Positions 1 through 18,214 of a stretch of 64,000 bases of DNA are shown one piece after another. This DNA comes from Hormiphora californensis (Eukaryota > Ctenophora > Tentaculata > Cydippida > Pleurobrachiidae), in assembly GCA_020137815.1 (NCBI GenBank), contig CM035361.1, forward strand, positions 5,308,960-5,372,959. The letters run 5' to 3'. The notes under the pieces were generated by a model. The model saw only the letters and a program-made list of their open reading frames with translations, had not been told where the DNA came from and searched no databases. Position 1 is the stretch's first letter. Every line of letters begins with the position of its first letter. The position numbers and the translations under genes are program-made.

Positions 1-150
1 GGAGATACAGTAAGACGATGCGCAACCGTGGCCAATCAGGGCGCTAGTACGTGCTGAACACATGAACTTTTTGCCGCGTGTTATGCAACGTGCGTGTCTC
101 ATTACTGTATTTCCATTACGGTAATACGACTACAAGCAGCACTGTAACAC
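1..150 (-). repeat. Foldback MITE family 2, copy at window edge
   Basis: This matches 4996-5180 in inverted orientation, including CAGTGCTGCTTG at one end and ATACAGTAAG with a CCAAT-like box at the other. The two ends of the 4996-5180 copy are imperfect inverted repeats of each other over roughly 60-70 bp. Confidence 0.7.
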
Positions 151-264
151 TTTTAGTTTCCTAATAACAACTCGCCAATTTATGAGGATTTGGATTCTCA
201 AAGAAAAAACTATTTGTGTTTAAAGATAAAAGTTAGATCAATAGTTCACAACATGTTGACATAC

Positions 265-7447
<7,183 letters not shown>

Positions 7448-8165
7448 CTGATTTACCCGTAGTAGTGTTACAAACTCTGAGACATGTTTACAAGTTATGG
7501 AGCCAACTCAGCAGTCATTTGTTGAGTACTCAATAACCAGTCACATAATATTCTATATTGGGAAATGGGAATATATATTTCTATTGCGAGATGGGAAAGA
7601 TCACAACAAGAGTTTATTTGAGAAATGTTTAGTTATGAGAGCATAAGTTTCCAAGATCTCTCTTTCTCTCACTGTCTCTCAGTCTCTATCTCTCACTAAC
7701 TCTTTAACTATCACTCTCACCCTCTATCACTAAAGCTGCGCTAAAATAGTTGCAATATCCGGGAGCAGACAAATTTAACGTCACACCGTAAGTTCAATAA
7801 GGGTAGGCTAGACTGTTATATGGGAGAGAGAGAGGTAGAGGAAGAGGGAATAGTAGATGAGAAAGTGGAGGTGATATTGAGAAAAAATCGAGGTGATATA
7901 TGTGTGAGAGGAACGGCAAGAGACTAATCGACATTGTAGTACTAAGCGGAGAAGGAGAGATATAGAAAACGAGAGAGACTCAGACAGTGAGAGCGATACA
8001 GACAGAGAGTGGGATCAGAGAGAGTGAGAAGAGAGGAAGAGTGAGAGAAAGGCAGTGAGGAAGAGAGCAATCAAATTTATGATTGAAAACTTTCCTGACC
8101 TGGAGCGAAACTGTAATAGCAACGTCTGAGTTATTTAAAGAATAAGCTTCTATCTTCATACTCTC

Positions 8166-8175
8166 CCCCCTCTCT

Positions 8176-8248
<73 letters not shown>
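8166..8248. repeat. (CT)n microsatellite
   Basis: Near-pure CT run. Confidence 0.95.
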
Positions 8249-8255
<7 letters not shown>

Positions 8256-8594
8256 AAGTTTCACACGTGCCCATACTTAACGTGGTAAGGCTAGGACACC
8301 GTGAGATCAGGACACTCTAAGAGAGAATTTCATCACACCTACTACATCATTTCCAAGCTGTTATGGTGTTCTCCACCCTTTACTCGACAATTCCAAGTTG
8401 TTATGGTGTTCTAAGACCTAATGTGGACAGTTATAGATCGAATTAAGATATGTTTAGCCTAATCGTCACATGGCACTGCAGTAGTAGTCACTAAGTTACA
8501 GGCCAGTTTGGAGTTGGTGACCAAGTTACCCCTCCCTTGCCGGCGCTCTTTAGCTAAAGTTTGGAGGTGCACCTGTTGAGTAAAGAGTACTCAA

Positions 8595-8703
8595 CAGGAA
8601 CCGACCGAACCAAGTAAACAACCAATTAGAGCTCGTTATTTAGGTCACGTGACTGGTTATCAGCCAATCAGGGACCAGTATTTCCTTATTCGGTCGGTTC
8701 CTG
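8595..8703 (-). mobile_element. CAGGAACC MITE, copy 2
   Basis: Full copy; target duplication GTACTCAA on both sides. Confidence 0.94.
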
Positions 8704-9393
8704 GTACTCAACAAGGAGAATTTGGATACCGGATGGATCGGATGGTTCGAGCATCTCTCCCTGCATCCTTTTTATCTTTAATATTATCCCCATAAGCCCA
8801 TAACATAACGGAATCAAAATGCATGCAAGGTTTTGTACAATTGTGCCAAAACACAAAAGTGGGTGATTTTGATTTCACTTGTCACACACAATGACAGAAA
8901 GGTACGTTGACGTCGCGCGCATTGACACAGAACCAGTATTTACCGCGCAGAGCACTGGCAAGTGACTGCAAGCGGGAAATGAGTGCTGATCATGCAGATT
9001 TCCCGGAAATGGGCATCTGCAATTTTCCGATATCTCGACACAGAATGGGAAAGCCAACATTGATAATGTTCCAACAAAAGAAAACCCGGTAATCAAGATA
9101 CACTACGGCCCTGACAGAAGAAGCAATTGGAGCATTTCACGACCATCGACCAGTTCCGTTTTGTTATAAGAAAGGGAGACGGGTTTTAATTGCAGTAAAT
9201 GAATCTGAACGGTTAATATACAATAATATACAAATATAAACCTCTGGGCTTACAAGAAAAAACAAAAAATATTGTCTGATTTCAGTTAGTCTTTACATGA
9301 AATGAAACAGCTTCAAAAATTGTCTTTTTGTCCTCGACCATGTCCAAACAATTGCTTTAATTTTCTCTCCTTTCCTCCTTTCCCTCCCTCCTC

Positions 9394-9786
9394 TCAGACC
9401 ATTGACATCTTATAATTCTTGGTGTTCATCAAGGTCTTCCCACACATACAGCATATACTCTTCTTGTATGCACACGCTGAAAGAAAGGGGGATGTTAGAA
9501 ACTAAATGGATTATTTAGCACCAAATGAGACTTTTTCATAAAATTTGGATAACTTCAGACAAATGAGAGATGAGGATTTGCCTTGTTTGACCCTGTTTCC
9601 CGTGCCCCTCACAAATGAGGGAAGAAGGGATAATTACCTTGGCAATAGTGTGCTTTAGGATGATGTGTTGAGACTCGACAAATTCTACACTTTCTTAAAA
9701 GCTGCTTTAGTTGGATCAAATCTGTTCCCTTTAGCCGCCGTCAGAAGTTTGTTTCTCGCTCAGTTTCTGTTTACCAGTATCAGACG
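9394..9786 (-). pseudogene. CRIPT: CRIPT-like 3' exons with two frameshifts
   Basis: Two exons match the C-terminal half of CRIPT, a small zinc-binding protein first described as a PSD-95 partner. Exon 9394-9476 encodes CAYKKSICCMCGKTLMNTKN with a TGA stop. Exon 9638-9786 encodes NRFDP followed by CRICRVSTHHPKAHYC, joined across a conserved intron (GTAATT donor, TTTCAG acceptor, codon split G|CG). The exon at 9638-9786 needs two one-base deletions to stay open: an extra A in the AAA after AGCGAG, and an extra G before TGTAGAATT. With both removed the phases close perfectly. No 5' exons with the expected Cys-rich start were found up to PAN3. It may be a pseudogene, or a functional gene with two indel errors. 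Confidence 0.72.
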
Positions 9787-10370
9787 CTGAAAAGATAGGG
9801 AGGTGTTAGAGACTGATTTTTCCAAAGGTGGGGGGGGTAAGATCAGGGTACCGACAATGAAAACAGAAAAGATCAGACAGACAAAGACAATTTACAAACA
9901 AGACACTGACAGAGTGGACTGAAATCCTGGCATTTCTGCACCGCGCGCACATTACACAGAGGGGGAGATCTGGAGTGGGGATTGCAGCCAACTTTCATCT
10001 GTCGCGCGCACCCAACCCTGCTAGTCGTTGTGGGAATGTTGCAAAATTGTCCCACCCTCGCCGCTCTGCAAATATGACAACATGTCGGCTGGCTGATATG
10101 TATGTGAGTGTGAAATGTATAACAGAGAGAAGATTGAAAAGGGAGAGAGATTGGGGGATGGGAGGGGGTAAATTAAAACAAGCAGGTTTTTTAGTAAGAG
10201 ACAGTCCAATTTCCACCAGAACAATACAATTCACACACTCCATCATATAACGTCTCTGCTCTGAAAAACAGACGTCACACCGCGGGGCTTTGCACGTCCA
10301 CAATATAGATAGTGAAATCTGAAGAAAACAAAAGAAAAGTGTTGTATATATATACGTTGTATTATTATTA

Positions 10371-10435
10371 TATACAGGGTGGGTAAAATTTAGCTACCAT
10401 CATGATGGTTTTAACTTTTAACTACGGACACCCTG
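10371..10435. repeat. Tiny TIR element (ACAGGGTG ends)
   Basis: ACAGGGTGGGTAAAATT at the left is mirrored by ACTACGGACACCCTGT at the right. It looks like a solo pair of mariner-like ends or a very short MITE. Confidence 0.55.
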
Positions 10436-10751
10436 TAAATAATTTGTTTATATAGTTGATGAGGGATGAAATATTTAAACTGTACAAGGTCGCATAATAC
10501 GATAATCTATATAACTCTCTCTCTTTCTCACTCTCTCGTGACTTTTTCTAATTCTCAGATTCTACTTTGTAAAAGACTAAATGAGATATATTATACACAC
10601 ACATTGTATTAGAACAAACTCTCTGGAAAAAATGATATAAATTTAACCAACTCACACACGCTCACACACAACAAGCTTGAAAAAATAGTCACACCCAAGT
10701 TTATAAACCGAAAAAAAAATGAAAGAATTTAAATCCACTGTTAAATTCTGA

Positions 10752-10757
10752 TTTATT
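10752..10757 (-). terminator. Candidate PAN3 poly(A) signal
   Basis: AATAAA on the minus strand about 130 nt after the PAN3 stop codon. Confidence 0.45.
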
Positions 10758-10885
10758 AGCTTTCACACACGCACACACTTTCAACAAAATAACATCTGAA
10801 ATTAGGACATCATTTCTTTTTCATCTCAAACTGAAATATAAATTTCACAGCTCGAAATAATCTGAACTCTTGCACTCACACTCTC

Positions 10886-12889
10886 TCACCGAAACATCTC
10901 AGCATAACATTTATCAAAGTTATACCTCACATCTTTATAACTACAAATCATCACACTCTGCTCGTGGGGCGATGTGAGTGTGATCTGCTCACTGCTACCC
11001 ACATCAAGTTTATTCAAAGTCATCAAAATGTGAGGAAGATCAACCCAAGGGGCACCTACGTCATCAACTTTATGGAAGAGATAATTCCTGAATATCTTCA
11101 GGATATGTCTCTCTCCTGTCTCGCACCATGTTGGATCAAGTTGGTGTTCAGGGCGGTCTAGTATCGAGTTTATCTTACACAGGAGTCTGAATAACCGGCC
11201 ATTTTCCAGCTCTTTAACCAACTCTGCTTCAGTCCGATCACATTGCTGCCGTAACCGTTCGATGTGAGCATAAAACCGGGCTCCGATCAGCGGCATGAGA
11301 TCATTAACTTTCTTCGGCTGGAGAGATTTCTGAAGTATATGCTGTAACAACATCTTAACATCCTGACTATAAACACTACTAATCATCTCACTGCTCTTGC
11401 TAAGGTTGTTTTGGTGCATGGCAGCGAGACTGTTACAACTCAAACACACAACCAACTTCCCCAGATCCACAATATCCTTTTGTTGGTGCATGTAGGTTTG
11501 TTGGATGGTGAACGATTTCTCGTCTGTGACCCCCGGAGGGACACTTACTAACATGTCCAACACGCCCACACAGTTAACCCGTAACCTGTTCCGTCCAGTT
11601 AGCATTATTTTAGAGGGGTATATGACTCGGCAAGATAGTTTTTGAGCGTGTAGTGTTCGAATTGCAGCCGTTAGTTGAATTATAAAGTTCCATAGTAGAG
11701 ACTCATCCAGTTGGGAGTAGGAGTACTGTTGCGTCCCGAAATACACCTGTTTCAATGTTTGAGCACCGGCATGGAAGTCCGTTACAACGACGAAACTCGT
11801 ATCCCCAAACTGTTTAGTCACAAACGCATCGTGTATACTAACGATATTACTATGCCTGATGCCCTTCCATATCTCTAACTGTTTCTTCAGTTCTGCGTTA
11901 TTCACTGTACAGTTAGGGAACCGCCGTAATGTGTACACACACCCATCAATAGAGGAATATGCCCGGTAACAAATGGAAGAAGACCCAAATACATCGGGCT
12001 GATCCTGCAGTGTTGACTCATTTTCAATAGGTAACAATGCGTAGTAGTTATCAACATCAGGTAACTTGCTCTCCAAATAAAGAGATGAAACACTCTGTCT
12101 ATAGATCAGTTCCTGGCATATTTCACTGCCACTGGGGGTATCAGGTGATGGCGTCTCCATGTGGAGTGGAAGGGGTATAAACGCCCGGGCTGGTGTTTCC
12201 ATTCGTGTGGTAGGATGGTAGTATTTAGTATAGGATGCTGTGGTGGGTGAGGTCGCGTCCACACAACTAACATTACCACCGGGGGTTGAGGAAGGAACGA
12301 ATGCTGGTGTTGCTGCTATATCATCCAGTGTAAAGTTGCTGAATGAGGTTTTAAGGAGGGAGGATGTAGTACCGTTAACAAGAGTTGCAGCGGAGGGAGA
12401 CGGAGTAGAGGCGACTGGAGTTGGTGGCGTGGGAGGGAGTGGTGGGGTGTCGATGTGTTTGAATTTACACGATCGGCCGTGGATACAGAACCCGTGTTCT
12501 GTGTATTTAGGACAGATGTCAGCCATGACGCTTGTTTCACATTCTAGCTTTGAGGAAGGGAGGTTGGTTAGTTTCTTAGAGGAAGGGAGGTTAGTTAGTT
12601 TCTTAGAGGAAGGGAGGTTGGTTAGTTTCTTTGAGGAAGGGAGGTTGGTTAGTTTCTTAGAGGAAGGGAGGTTGGTTAGTTTCTTAGAGGAAGGGAGGTT
12701 GGTTAGTTTCTTAGAGGAAGGGAGGTTGGTTAGTTTCTTAGAGGAAGGGATATTGGTTAGTTTCTTAGAGGAAGGGAGGTTGGTTAGTTTCTTAGAGGAA
12801 GGGAGGTTGGTTAATTTCTTTTGGGAATAGTTGGTTAGTTTCAAGGGAATACCAAAGGTTGGGGTTGTCGTTTGTTTTGATTGGGTCAT
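10886..12889 (-). CDS. PAN3: PAN3, poly(A)-nuclease deadenylase regulatory subunit
   Basis: Recruits and activates the PAN2 nuclease on poly(A)-binding-protein-coated mRNA tails in the cytoplasm. The intronless frame encodes 667 residues from ATG at 12887-12889. In order: ten 9-residue repeats KKLTN(L/I)PSS at about 24-113; a CCCH zinc finger, C-x8-C-x5-C-x3-H, at about 126-145; a possible PAM2 motif around LDDIAATPAFVP; a pseudokinase with VVVTDFHAGAQTLKQVYFG and IRHSNIVSIHDAF; and the C-terminal knob with LNKLDVGSSEQITLTS, colinear with human PAN3. The length is in the family range, but the repeat block is not a family feature I know. The start could lie downstream of the repeats only if the zinc finger were kept, so the first ATG is preferred. 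A (GA)n tract lies just upstream. Confidence 0.96.
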   Translation of the reverse strand: MTQSKQTTTPTFGIPLKLTNYSQKKLTNLPSSKKLTNLPSSKKLTNIPSSKKLTNLPSSKKLTNLPSSKKLTNLPSSKKLTNLPSSKKLTNLPSSKKLTNLPSSKKLTNLPSSKLECETSVMADICPKYTEHGFCIHGRSCKFKHIDTPPLPPTPPTPVASTPSPSAATLVNGTTSSLLKTSFSNFTLDDIAATPAFVPSSTPGGNVSCVDATSPTTASYTKYYHPTTRMETPARAFIPLPLHMETPSPDTPSGSEICQELIYRQSVSSLYLESKLPDVDNYYALLPIENESTLQDQPDVFGSSSICYRAYSSIDGCVYTLRRFPNCTVNNAELKKQLEIWKGIRHSNIVSIHDAFVTKQFGDTSFVVVTDFHAGAQTLKQVYFGTQQYSYSQLDESLLWNFIIQLTAAIRTLHAQKLSCRVIYPSKIMLTGRNRLRVNCVGVLDMLVSVPPGVTDEKSFTIQQTYMHQQKDIVDLGKLVVCLSCNSLAAMHQNNLSKSSEMISSVYSQDVKMLLQHILQKSLQPKKVNDLMPLIGARFYAHIERLRQQCDRTEAELVKELENGRLFRLLCKINSILDRPEHQLDPTWCETGERHILKIFRNYLFHKVDDVGAPWVDLPHILMTLNKLDVGSSEQITLTSPHEQSVMICSYKDVRYNFDKCYAEMFR
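12546..12822. repeat. 27-bp coding minisatellite in PAN3
   Basis: About ten copies of a 27-bp unit (AGGGAGGTTGGTTAGTTTCT core) in frame with PAN3, giving KKLTNLPSS. Copies differ by only a few bases, so the array is young or recently homogenised. Confidence 0.95.
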
Positions 12890-12905
12890 AAACACAGGGG
12901 TCGGG

Positions 12906-13014
<109 letters not shown>

Positions 13015-13129
13015 GATGGAGAAAGAGTTGTGATTTGATGTACAGTGTGGTGTAGTGAAACCAATCCCCAATTTACTGTTATATAAACCACCTTCCCGTA
13101 TTAGCAAATATCAAGGTAACCCACATTAC

Positions 13130-13725
13130 AATTACAACAACAACAACAACAAAATGGATTTATATACCGACTAAATAGACAAGTACTCTCGATTGGTTCG
13201 AAGAGCAATTGCCATTCATAGCGGTTCTCTCATCCTATCTTGACATATTGGTTGACAAAAGGTCGTAAATGGTAACTCATACTGGTGACTTATAACTGAC
13301 ATATATAGTAGACTTTATTAACTCTCAACACTTGGTGACTGTGGGTGACAAGTATAATCAGAAAAAATAATAACAAAAATGATAAACTGAAAAGTATCTT
13401 AGATTATAAAGAATTATGTGACAGCAGCAGGGGTGACCGTGTGAGAACGGGGACTAATGAATAACCGAAAAGAAATTATTAAAGACTGATGTCGAAAACC
13501 AAATAAGGTCTTTCAGAGAAGGTAACAGTAGCATCGAACAGGTAGGTCTTCAGGCGAATACGGAAGGAGTCCTCTGAAGGTGCGTCTCTGAGGTTCTCCG
13601 GTAGGTTGTTCCAGACATGGGGGAGATATTGGGATATTCTCCTTTTTCCCAGTTTGCTCACTTTCACATTTCCAGAAAGTAGCTTTAACTTGTAATGGTC
13701 TACTTTCGTACTACAAAGACACAAA
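13130..13725 (-). mobile_element. LINE 3'-end fragment (CR1/L2-like)
   Basis: The minus-strand frame at 13479-13724 encodes the C-terminal tail typical of non-LTR reverse transcriptases: YLPHVWNNLPENLRDA, then SFRIRLKTYLFD, comparable to IWNSLPSSLRE in the LINE at 46969. The fragment ends toward 13130 in an (AAC)n run that would be its 3' microsatellite tail. The rest of the element is missing, as expected from 5' truncation. Confidence 0.8.
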
Positions 13726-14307
13726 CAAACAAAACAAACAATTTAATCAAAACGGGCCCAAGAAAACACAAATAAACAACTGAAGACACTAACAAACAGA
13801 GAAGAGCACTAGAAAACACATGTAGAAAGAATGACTTGACCCACAATCGATACACAATAATGACATACACTTGACTTACTAACGTGGCTTCTCGACCCAG
13901 CTTTCCAGGGATCTTGTGTTACACTCACACCTAGCTTCTTTTCACCTAAGGGAGGAGGATGTAATGTTAACTGAATCACGATCCACAACTAGAGATAGTG
14001 AGATAACGATGGATAGTATTTGAAACTGCAATGGAAGATAAGGAATAAATGAGTTGATATGAAACACACTTTTCTGAAAACAATCTTGACAAGTGAGTGA
14101 TCCTTTTCAAGATTGATTGAGTAAACTTACATTTGTCGCACACCATCTTTCAAACTGCTGAACTTTCTGTCAGGTTACATTGGCCTATACAATTTTAGAC
14201 ATGGTTAGATTTGAATTAAAAACTTATCTCGTGTTTTGACACTAATTCAATGTGGAGACAAAAAATCCTTTTCTGGATGAATAAAAATTGAACCACCGAA
14301 TAATAAA
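13726..14307. other. Intergenic, nothing recognised
   Basis: Between the LINE fragment and the RPL14 stop codon. AT-rich, with no repeat or exon that I can support. Confidence 0.5.
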
Positions 14308-14709
14308 TTAACTCGACTTCTTCAGTTTCCTGACAGTACTCCTAATCTTCCTGTTCGATGCAGTCTTGGCCACTCGGTTCTTGAACCGGGCGAAATCACC
14401 GAGCTGAGCCTTGGCGTTCTTGGCGGCGAATTTCTTGACCAGGGAGGTAGCGGCCAGTTTAGCTTCAACTCCTTCCTTGGCAAGGGCAGTCCTGACAGTC
14501 TTGGTTTTGCATCCTCGGGGGATGTTGATTTTAATGTCGGTAAGGGCAACCTGGTTCAATCGAACGACCTTTCGGCCGAGTCCACCGGGTCCATCAACCA
14601 TGAGATGTTTCTGGTCCACTAGATCGACGACAACTGCAGATTTGCCGACATCATCGCCCAGTCGGATAAAACAAACCCGTCCAATCTCGATGTACCTCTT
14701 ATACAGCAT
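14308..14709 (-). CDS. RPL14: Large ribosomal subunit protein eL14
   Basis: A structural protein of the cytosolic 60S ribosome. The single-exon frame of 133 residues starts MLYKRYIEIGRVCFIRLGDD, the eL14 N-terminal KOW-like beta-barrel. It continues VVDLVDQKHLMVDGPGGLGR and ends in a basic helix (FARFKNRVAKTASNRKI, KLKKSS). The length matches short eL14 forms that lack the Ala/Lys-rich tail of mammals. ATG is at 14707-14709. On the coding strand TTTCACTTCTTATTAG, a good splice acceptor, ends 18 nt before ATG, so a 5'UTR intron or a trans-splice site is likely. The intact frame argues against a processed pseudogene. Confidence 0.93.
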   Translation of the reverse strand: MLYKRYIEIGRVCFIRLGDDVGKSAVVVDLVDQKHLMVDGPGGLGRKVVRLNQVALTDIKINIPRGCKTKTVRTALAKEGVEAKLAATSLVKKFAAKNAKAQLGDFARFKNRVAKTASNRKIRSTVRKLKKSS

Positions 14710-14745
14710 CGTTCGGTTTTGGTGAGGCTAATAAGAAGTGAAATA
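14710..14745 (-). promoter_or_regulatory. 3' splice site upstream of RPL14 ATG
   Basis: A pyrimidine-rich tract ending TTATTAG lies 18 nt before the start codon. There is no CT-rich TOP-like start at that point, as would be expected if the 5' end were supplied by a leader exon. Confidence 0.55.
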
Positions 14746-17000
14746 TTAAATTAAACTTAGTAGGATCGGGTTTAGAAACTCAGAATTAATAATTCATGAA
14801 AAATTTACGATAAATGCCCCAAAAGTTAGACATGGTTGCGAGAAATCGAGCAGCCAAGACCTTTTAATAGAATGCTTAGTCAAAGATTTGGTACCAGAAC
14901 GCCGGTTCAAAATAGCGGAGGCCTTCCCGGAAGACGGCTCGCGCATTCAGATTTTTGGTTTGCAGTGACTTTTTTCGGTTCCAAATTTCATTTTGCTTCA
15001 CAAAATTGAATTCGCGCGGCGCGTCACGAACCCAAAATAAAATGCAGTGTAAACATATATTTTTCGCGCGCTACAAATGCCCGCAACGCTCCAATAAAAT
15101 CCCAGATGCTTCAGTTTTTTACCTTCGCGCGTTGAACTTTTTGAAACGCGATCGTCGTTTCAAAAAGTTCAAAATCGGGCTCGCTGGTTTGGTGTTGAAA
15201 AGAGCTGCCTTATCCCGCTGGCGGTGGACTTGAAAAGCGCAGGCTTGAGCCTGTTTTGCGTGGACCTTGAATGTTTGTTCTGAGTCCTCGGTGTCGATTT
15301 GTCGATCCTTTAAAAAAGAAATTGGCACTGGCTTAGTGCTGCATTGTCGAATCCGGTATTCCGGCTCCCGCACTACGCCAGACGCCTTTACCTGCAGGTA
15401 TAGTTTAGTATGAGGCCCGGGGAAGTGGGAACTACATACAAGGGTAACCCTTGAAGGGTTCTGAGAATCTCTCAATCTTACTCCAAAATTTCGTACTCTT
15501 CTAGGAATGTATCTGCCCGCTGTTAAAAATGTTGAAGATGAAGGTTAAGCCATCTAAATCATTTATCATCCACTGGCTGATAGCTCTGAGATTTGTGACT
15601 ATTTAAAAACGTGATTTTATATTTTTCGCTTTCGAGCAACGGAGGGAGAGGTTAGATGGTTATGTGGAAGACAGGGCGAAGTCATTCTATGCTCCCTCGT
15701 TAAACTCCAATTTGTCGTTCCTGGATCTCTCTATTTAAAGATTCTACTAATATGGACTGGAATTGGTCGCTTCTTCACCATCTTAATTATTCTACAACTA
15801 TATAAATATAAAGTTGGGCAAGAGTAAAGCGTGCTTTCAGTTAACCACCTAACACCTTCCCTCCCCTGATCGCTCTCATTAAGCTTCTTAACGTTTTAAC
15901 CACGGAGGGAAGAGCTTTAATGAATAATCACGGCATGAATCTATCAAATATCAAACTCTATTTTTAAGCTTATCTGGCTCTGCCCGGGTGAAGGAATTCA
16001 CCTAGAAACCTTAACTGAAAACGATTTGTCAGGGGCAACATTTAGGAAAGTAAGAAGTTACTTCTTTATGAAATGTTCCAATTAACCAGTGTGAACATAA
16101 CGCAACCACTCTCGTTTGCCTTTAAAATTCAATGACTTGTTTTGTCTCATTGACCGCTGTTCCCATATAATAACAATGATACAAACAAGCATCATGCATA
16201 AATCGCTGCTGGCAGAAGAGTGAGATTTTAAACAAATTTACAGTCCTGAAGATTATTCACAAATTATATTTTAAACAATTCTGATGATCTTGTAGTTTTA
16301 CAAAAGTGAAAACTGAAAGTTATTTCATTTTGTTTGTCATCTGGGTCTATAGAAGTATTGCGACAACTTTGCAATTATTTCTTGGTAGGGTAGCTTGCAA
16401 CCAAATAATAGAAAAATAAAAATGCACCTTAGTCTTTTGGCATTTTTACTTCAGTCTAGGATTTACATATATAATTCATGATACCATGAGACTGTTTCCC
16501 CTGATTCTGTCAGTTAGGTTTATTTTTTATTGTTGATTTTATTTTTTAAATTTTTATCAATTTTTATTAATTTTAACTGTACTTGATTTTAAATCACCCA
16601 GCCAGCCACCACGCTGACCTTCATGCGTACCTGATTCTGTTGATCACGGAGCATTCCTTTAATTTTGCAAAGAGTCAGCCAGTGCGTGAGTTTAGTGGTA
16701 AGAGCCACTTAAAATCAGATTTTACCCCATAACCACCCCTTGATTATTTCTAAATTTAAACTCCCCCACTCCCACCATAGAGATTCTCTATCTGCTGCTC
16801 AGGAGGGGGGACCTAACTATCTCTGACAGTGGTCGTTACCTTGTTGACCCCCCCCCCACTCTCAGCTCAGATAACTATAAAATATGGGAGAAAGTAATTA
16901 CCCTAGCATTTCTCAACTCCTCTGGTCCATTTTTTAATTTACCCCGCTCAACCCAGAACCAAAAGGTGTTTTCTATGGTTATCTCTCTTACTTAGAGCAA
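14746..17000. other. Intergenic, no gene recognised
   Basis: Includes CGCG-rich sequence at 14930-15250 and a hairpin at about 15134-15172 (TTTTTGAAACG mirrored by CGTTTCAAAAA). The rest is AT-rich single-copy-looking DNA. No coding exon supported. Confidence 0.5.
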
Positions 17001-17167
17001 CAAACTCTCCCTGTTTTTACTAGTGATTCTCTAAAATGCAAAAGTTACTGCTTGACGACCCTTTTTTTGTTTCGACCAATAAGGCCTTACTGTGTCTTTC
17101 TCTTTTTATTTCACTTGTTTTCTCCCCGCCCCTCACGCTTCTCATCCTGTTCAAGTTACTCTTCTTA

Positions 17168-17169
<2 letters not shown>

Positions 17170-17235
<66 letters not shown>
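17170..17235. repeat. (CT)n microsatellite
   Basis: Near-pure CT run. Confidence 0.95.
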
Positions 17236-17237
<2 letters not shown>

Positions 17238-17693
17238 TTCTCTTACTTTCTCTCTCTTTCTCTAGCTCTATCCTTACTTTGCCCCACCTTCCCATTTTAC
17301 ACTAACAAACACATATTTTATATTCTGCTTGCTCGTAAGAGCGAATGCGTGTGAAGCCCGGCAAAATGCCACTCCTTCTTTTTTTCCACTGAGAGACTGC
17401 AAGAATAAACGAGGTGGAGAGAGAAATTATACAGTGACTTATAGCAACTTGAAAAAGTTGATGAAGATGAAGAGAAGGAGAGATTAACAGATAGACTGAG
17501 AGAGACGGGAAACAGAGAGAGAGAAGGGGATCAACAGACAGAGAGATAGAGAGAGAGATAGAGATAGTCGAGGGATGTGAAAGCATGGAAAATAGTAAAC
17601 CAGTTGGTGTGGTGTAAAATATAGAAAGAGGAACACACTGAGAGTGTTGGCAAGGTGCCCGTGAACAGCTCAACTCACAGAAGGGACAACTAT

Positions 17694-17871
<178 letters not shown>

Positions 17872-18214
17872 TCACTCTCACTCAGTCCCTCTCACTCATT
17901 TACTCAACACACTCCCCTTTTTTCATGACGTGCGACCACATCGTGAGTAACATGTAAATGTGAAATCATGCAAATATAATATCATGAATATGGTCAATCT
18001 GTTAATTTTAATGCCCTAATATGGTCGTAATGATAATTATAATGACCTTATATGGTCATAATGGTAATTATGATAATGATATTCTCACCCCCAAACTGTT
18101 GATAATCACGGTGATGAGAAACATAAATGGCATTCTCTACCTCTATCATAGACAACATAACTGGGCATTGGCAAAGTGCCCATTGCATTGACACATGTAT
18201 GATTAATGATGTGA

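Larger units (their letters stand above)
7448..9393. other. Intergenic, no gene recognised
   Basis: Between the adhesion GPCR start and the CRIPT-like exons. It holds GA/CT-rich runs (7670-8060), a (CT)n block, a MITE copy at 8595-8703 and a GGTGACCAAGTTACC repeat near 8515. No coding exon with good splice sites was found. Confidence 0.6.
9787..10885. other. Intergenic and PAN3 3' flank
   Basis: Contains the likely PAN3 3'UTR (10.4-10.9 kb, AT-rich) and a 63-bp terminal-inverted-repeat element at 10371-10435. No further gene recognised. Confidence 0.6.

Noticed and set aside
12240-12830. 196-residue plus-strand frame opposite PAN3
   Set aside because: Antisense shadow of the PAN3 minisatellite.
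15119-15475. 118-residue minus-strand frame near RPL14
   Set aside because: Compositionally repeat-like, with a hairpin and no recognisable domain.
16685-16715. tRNA A-box-like sequence (GAGTTTAGTGGTAAGAGCC)
   Set aside because: No matching B-box, anticodon arm or acceptor stem within tRNA distance.
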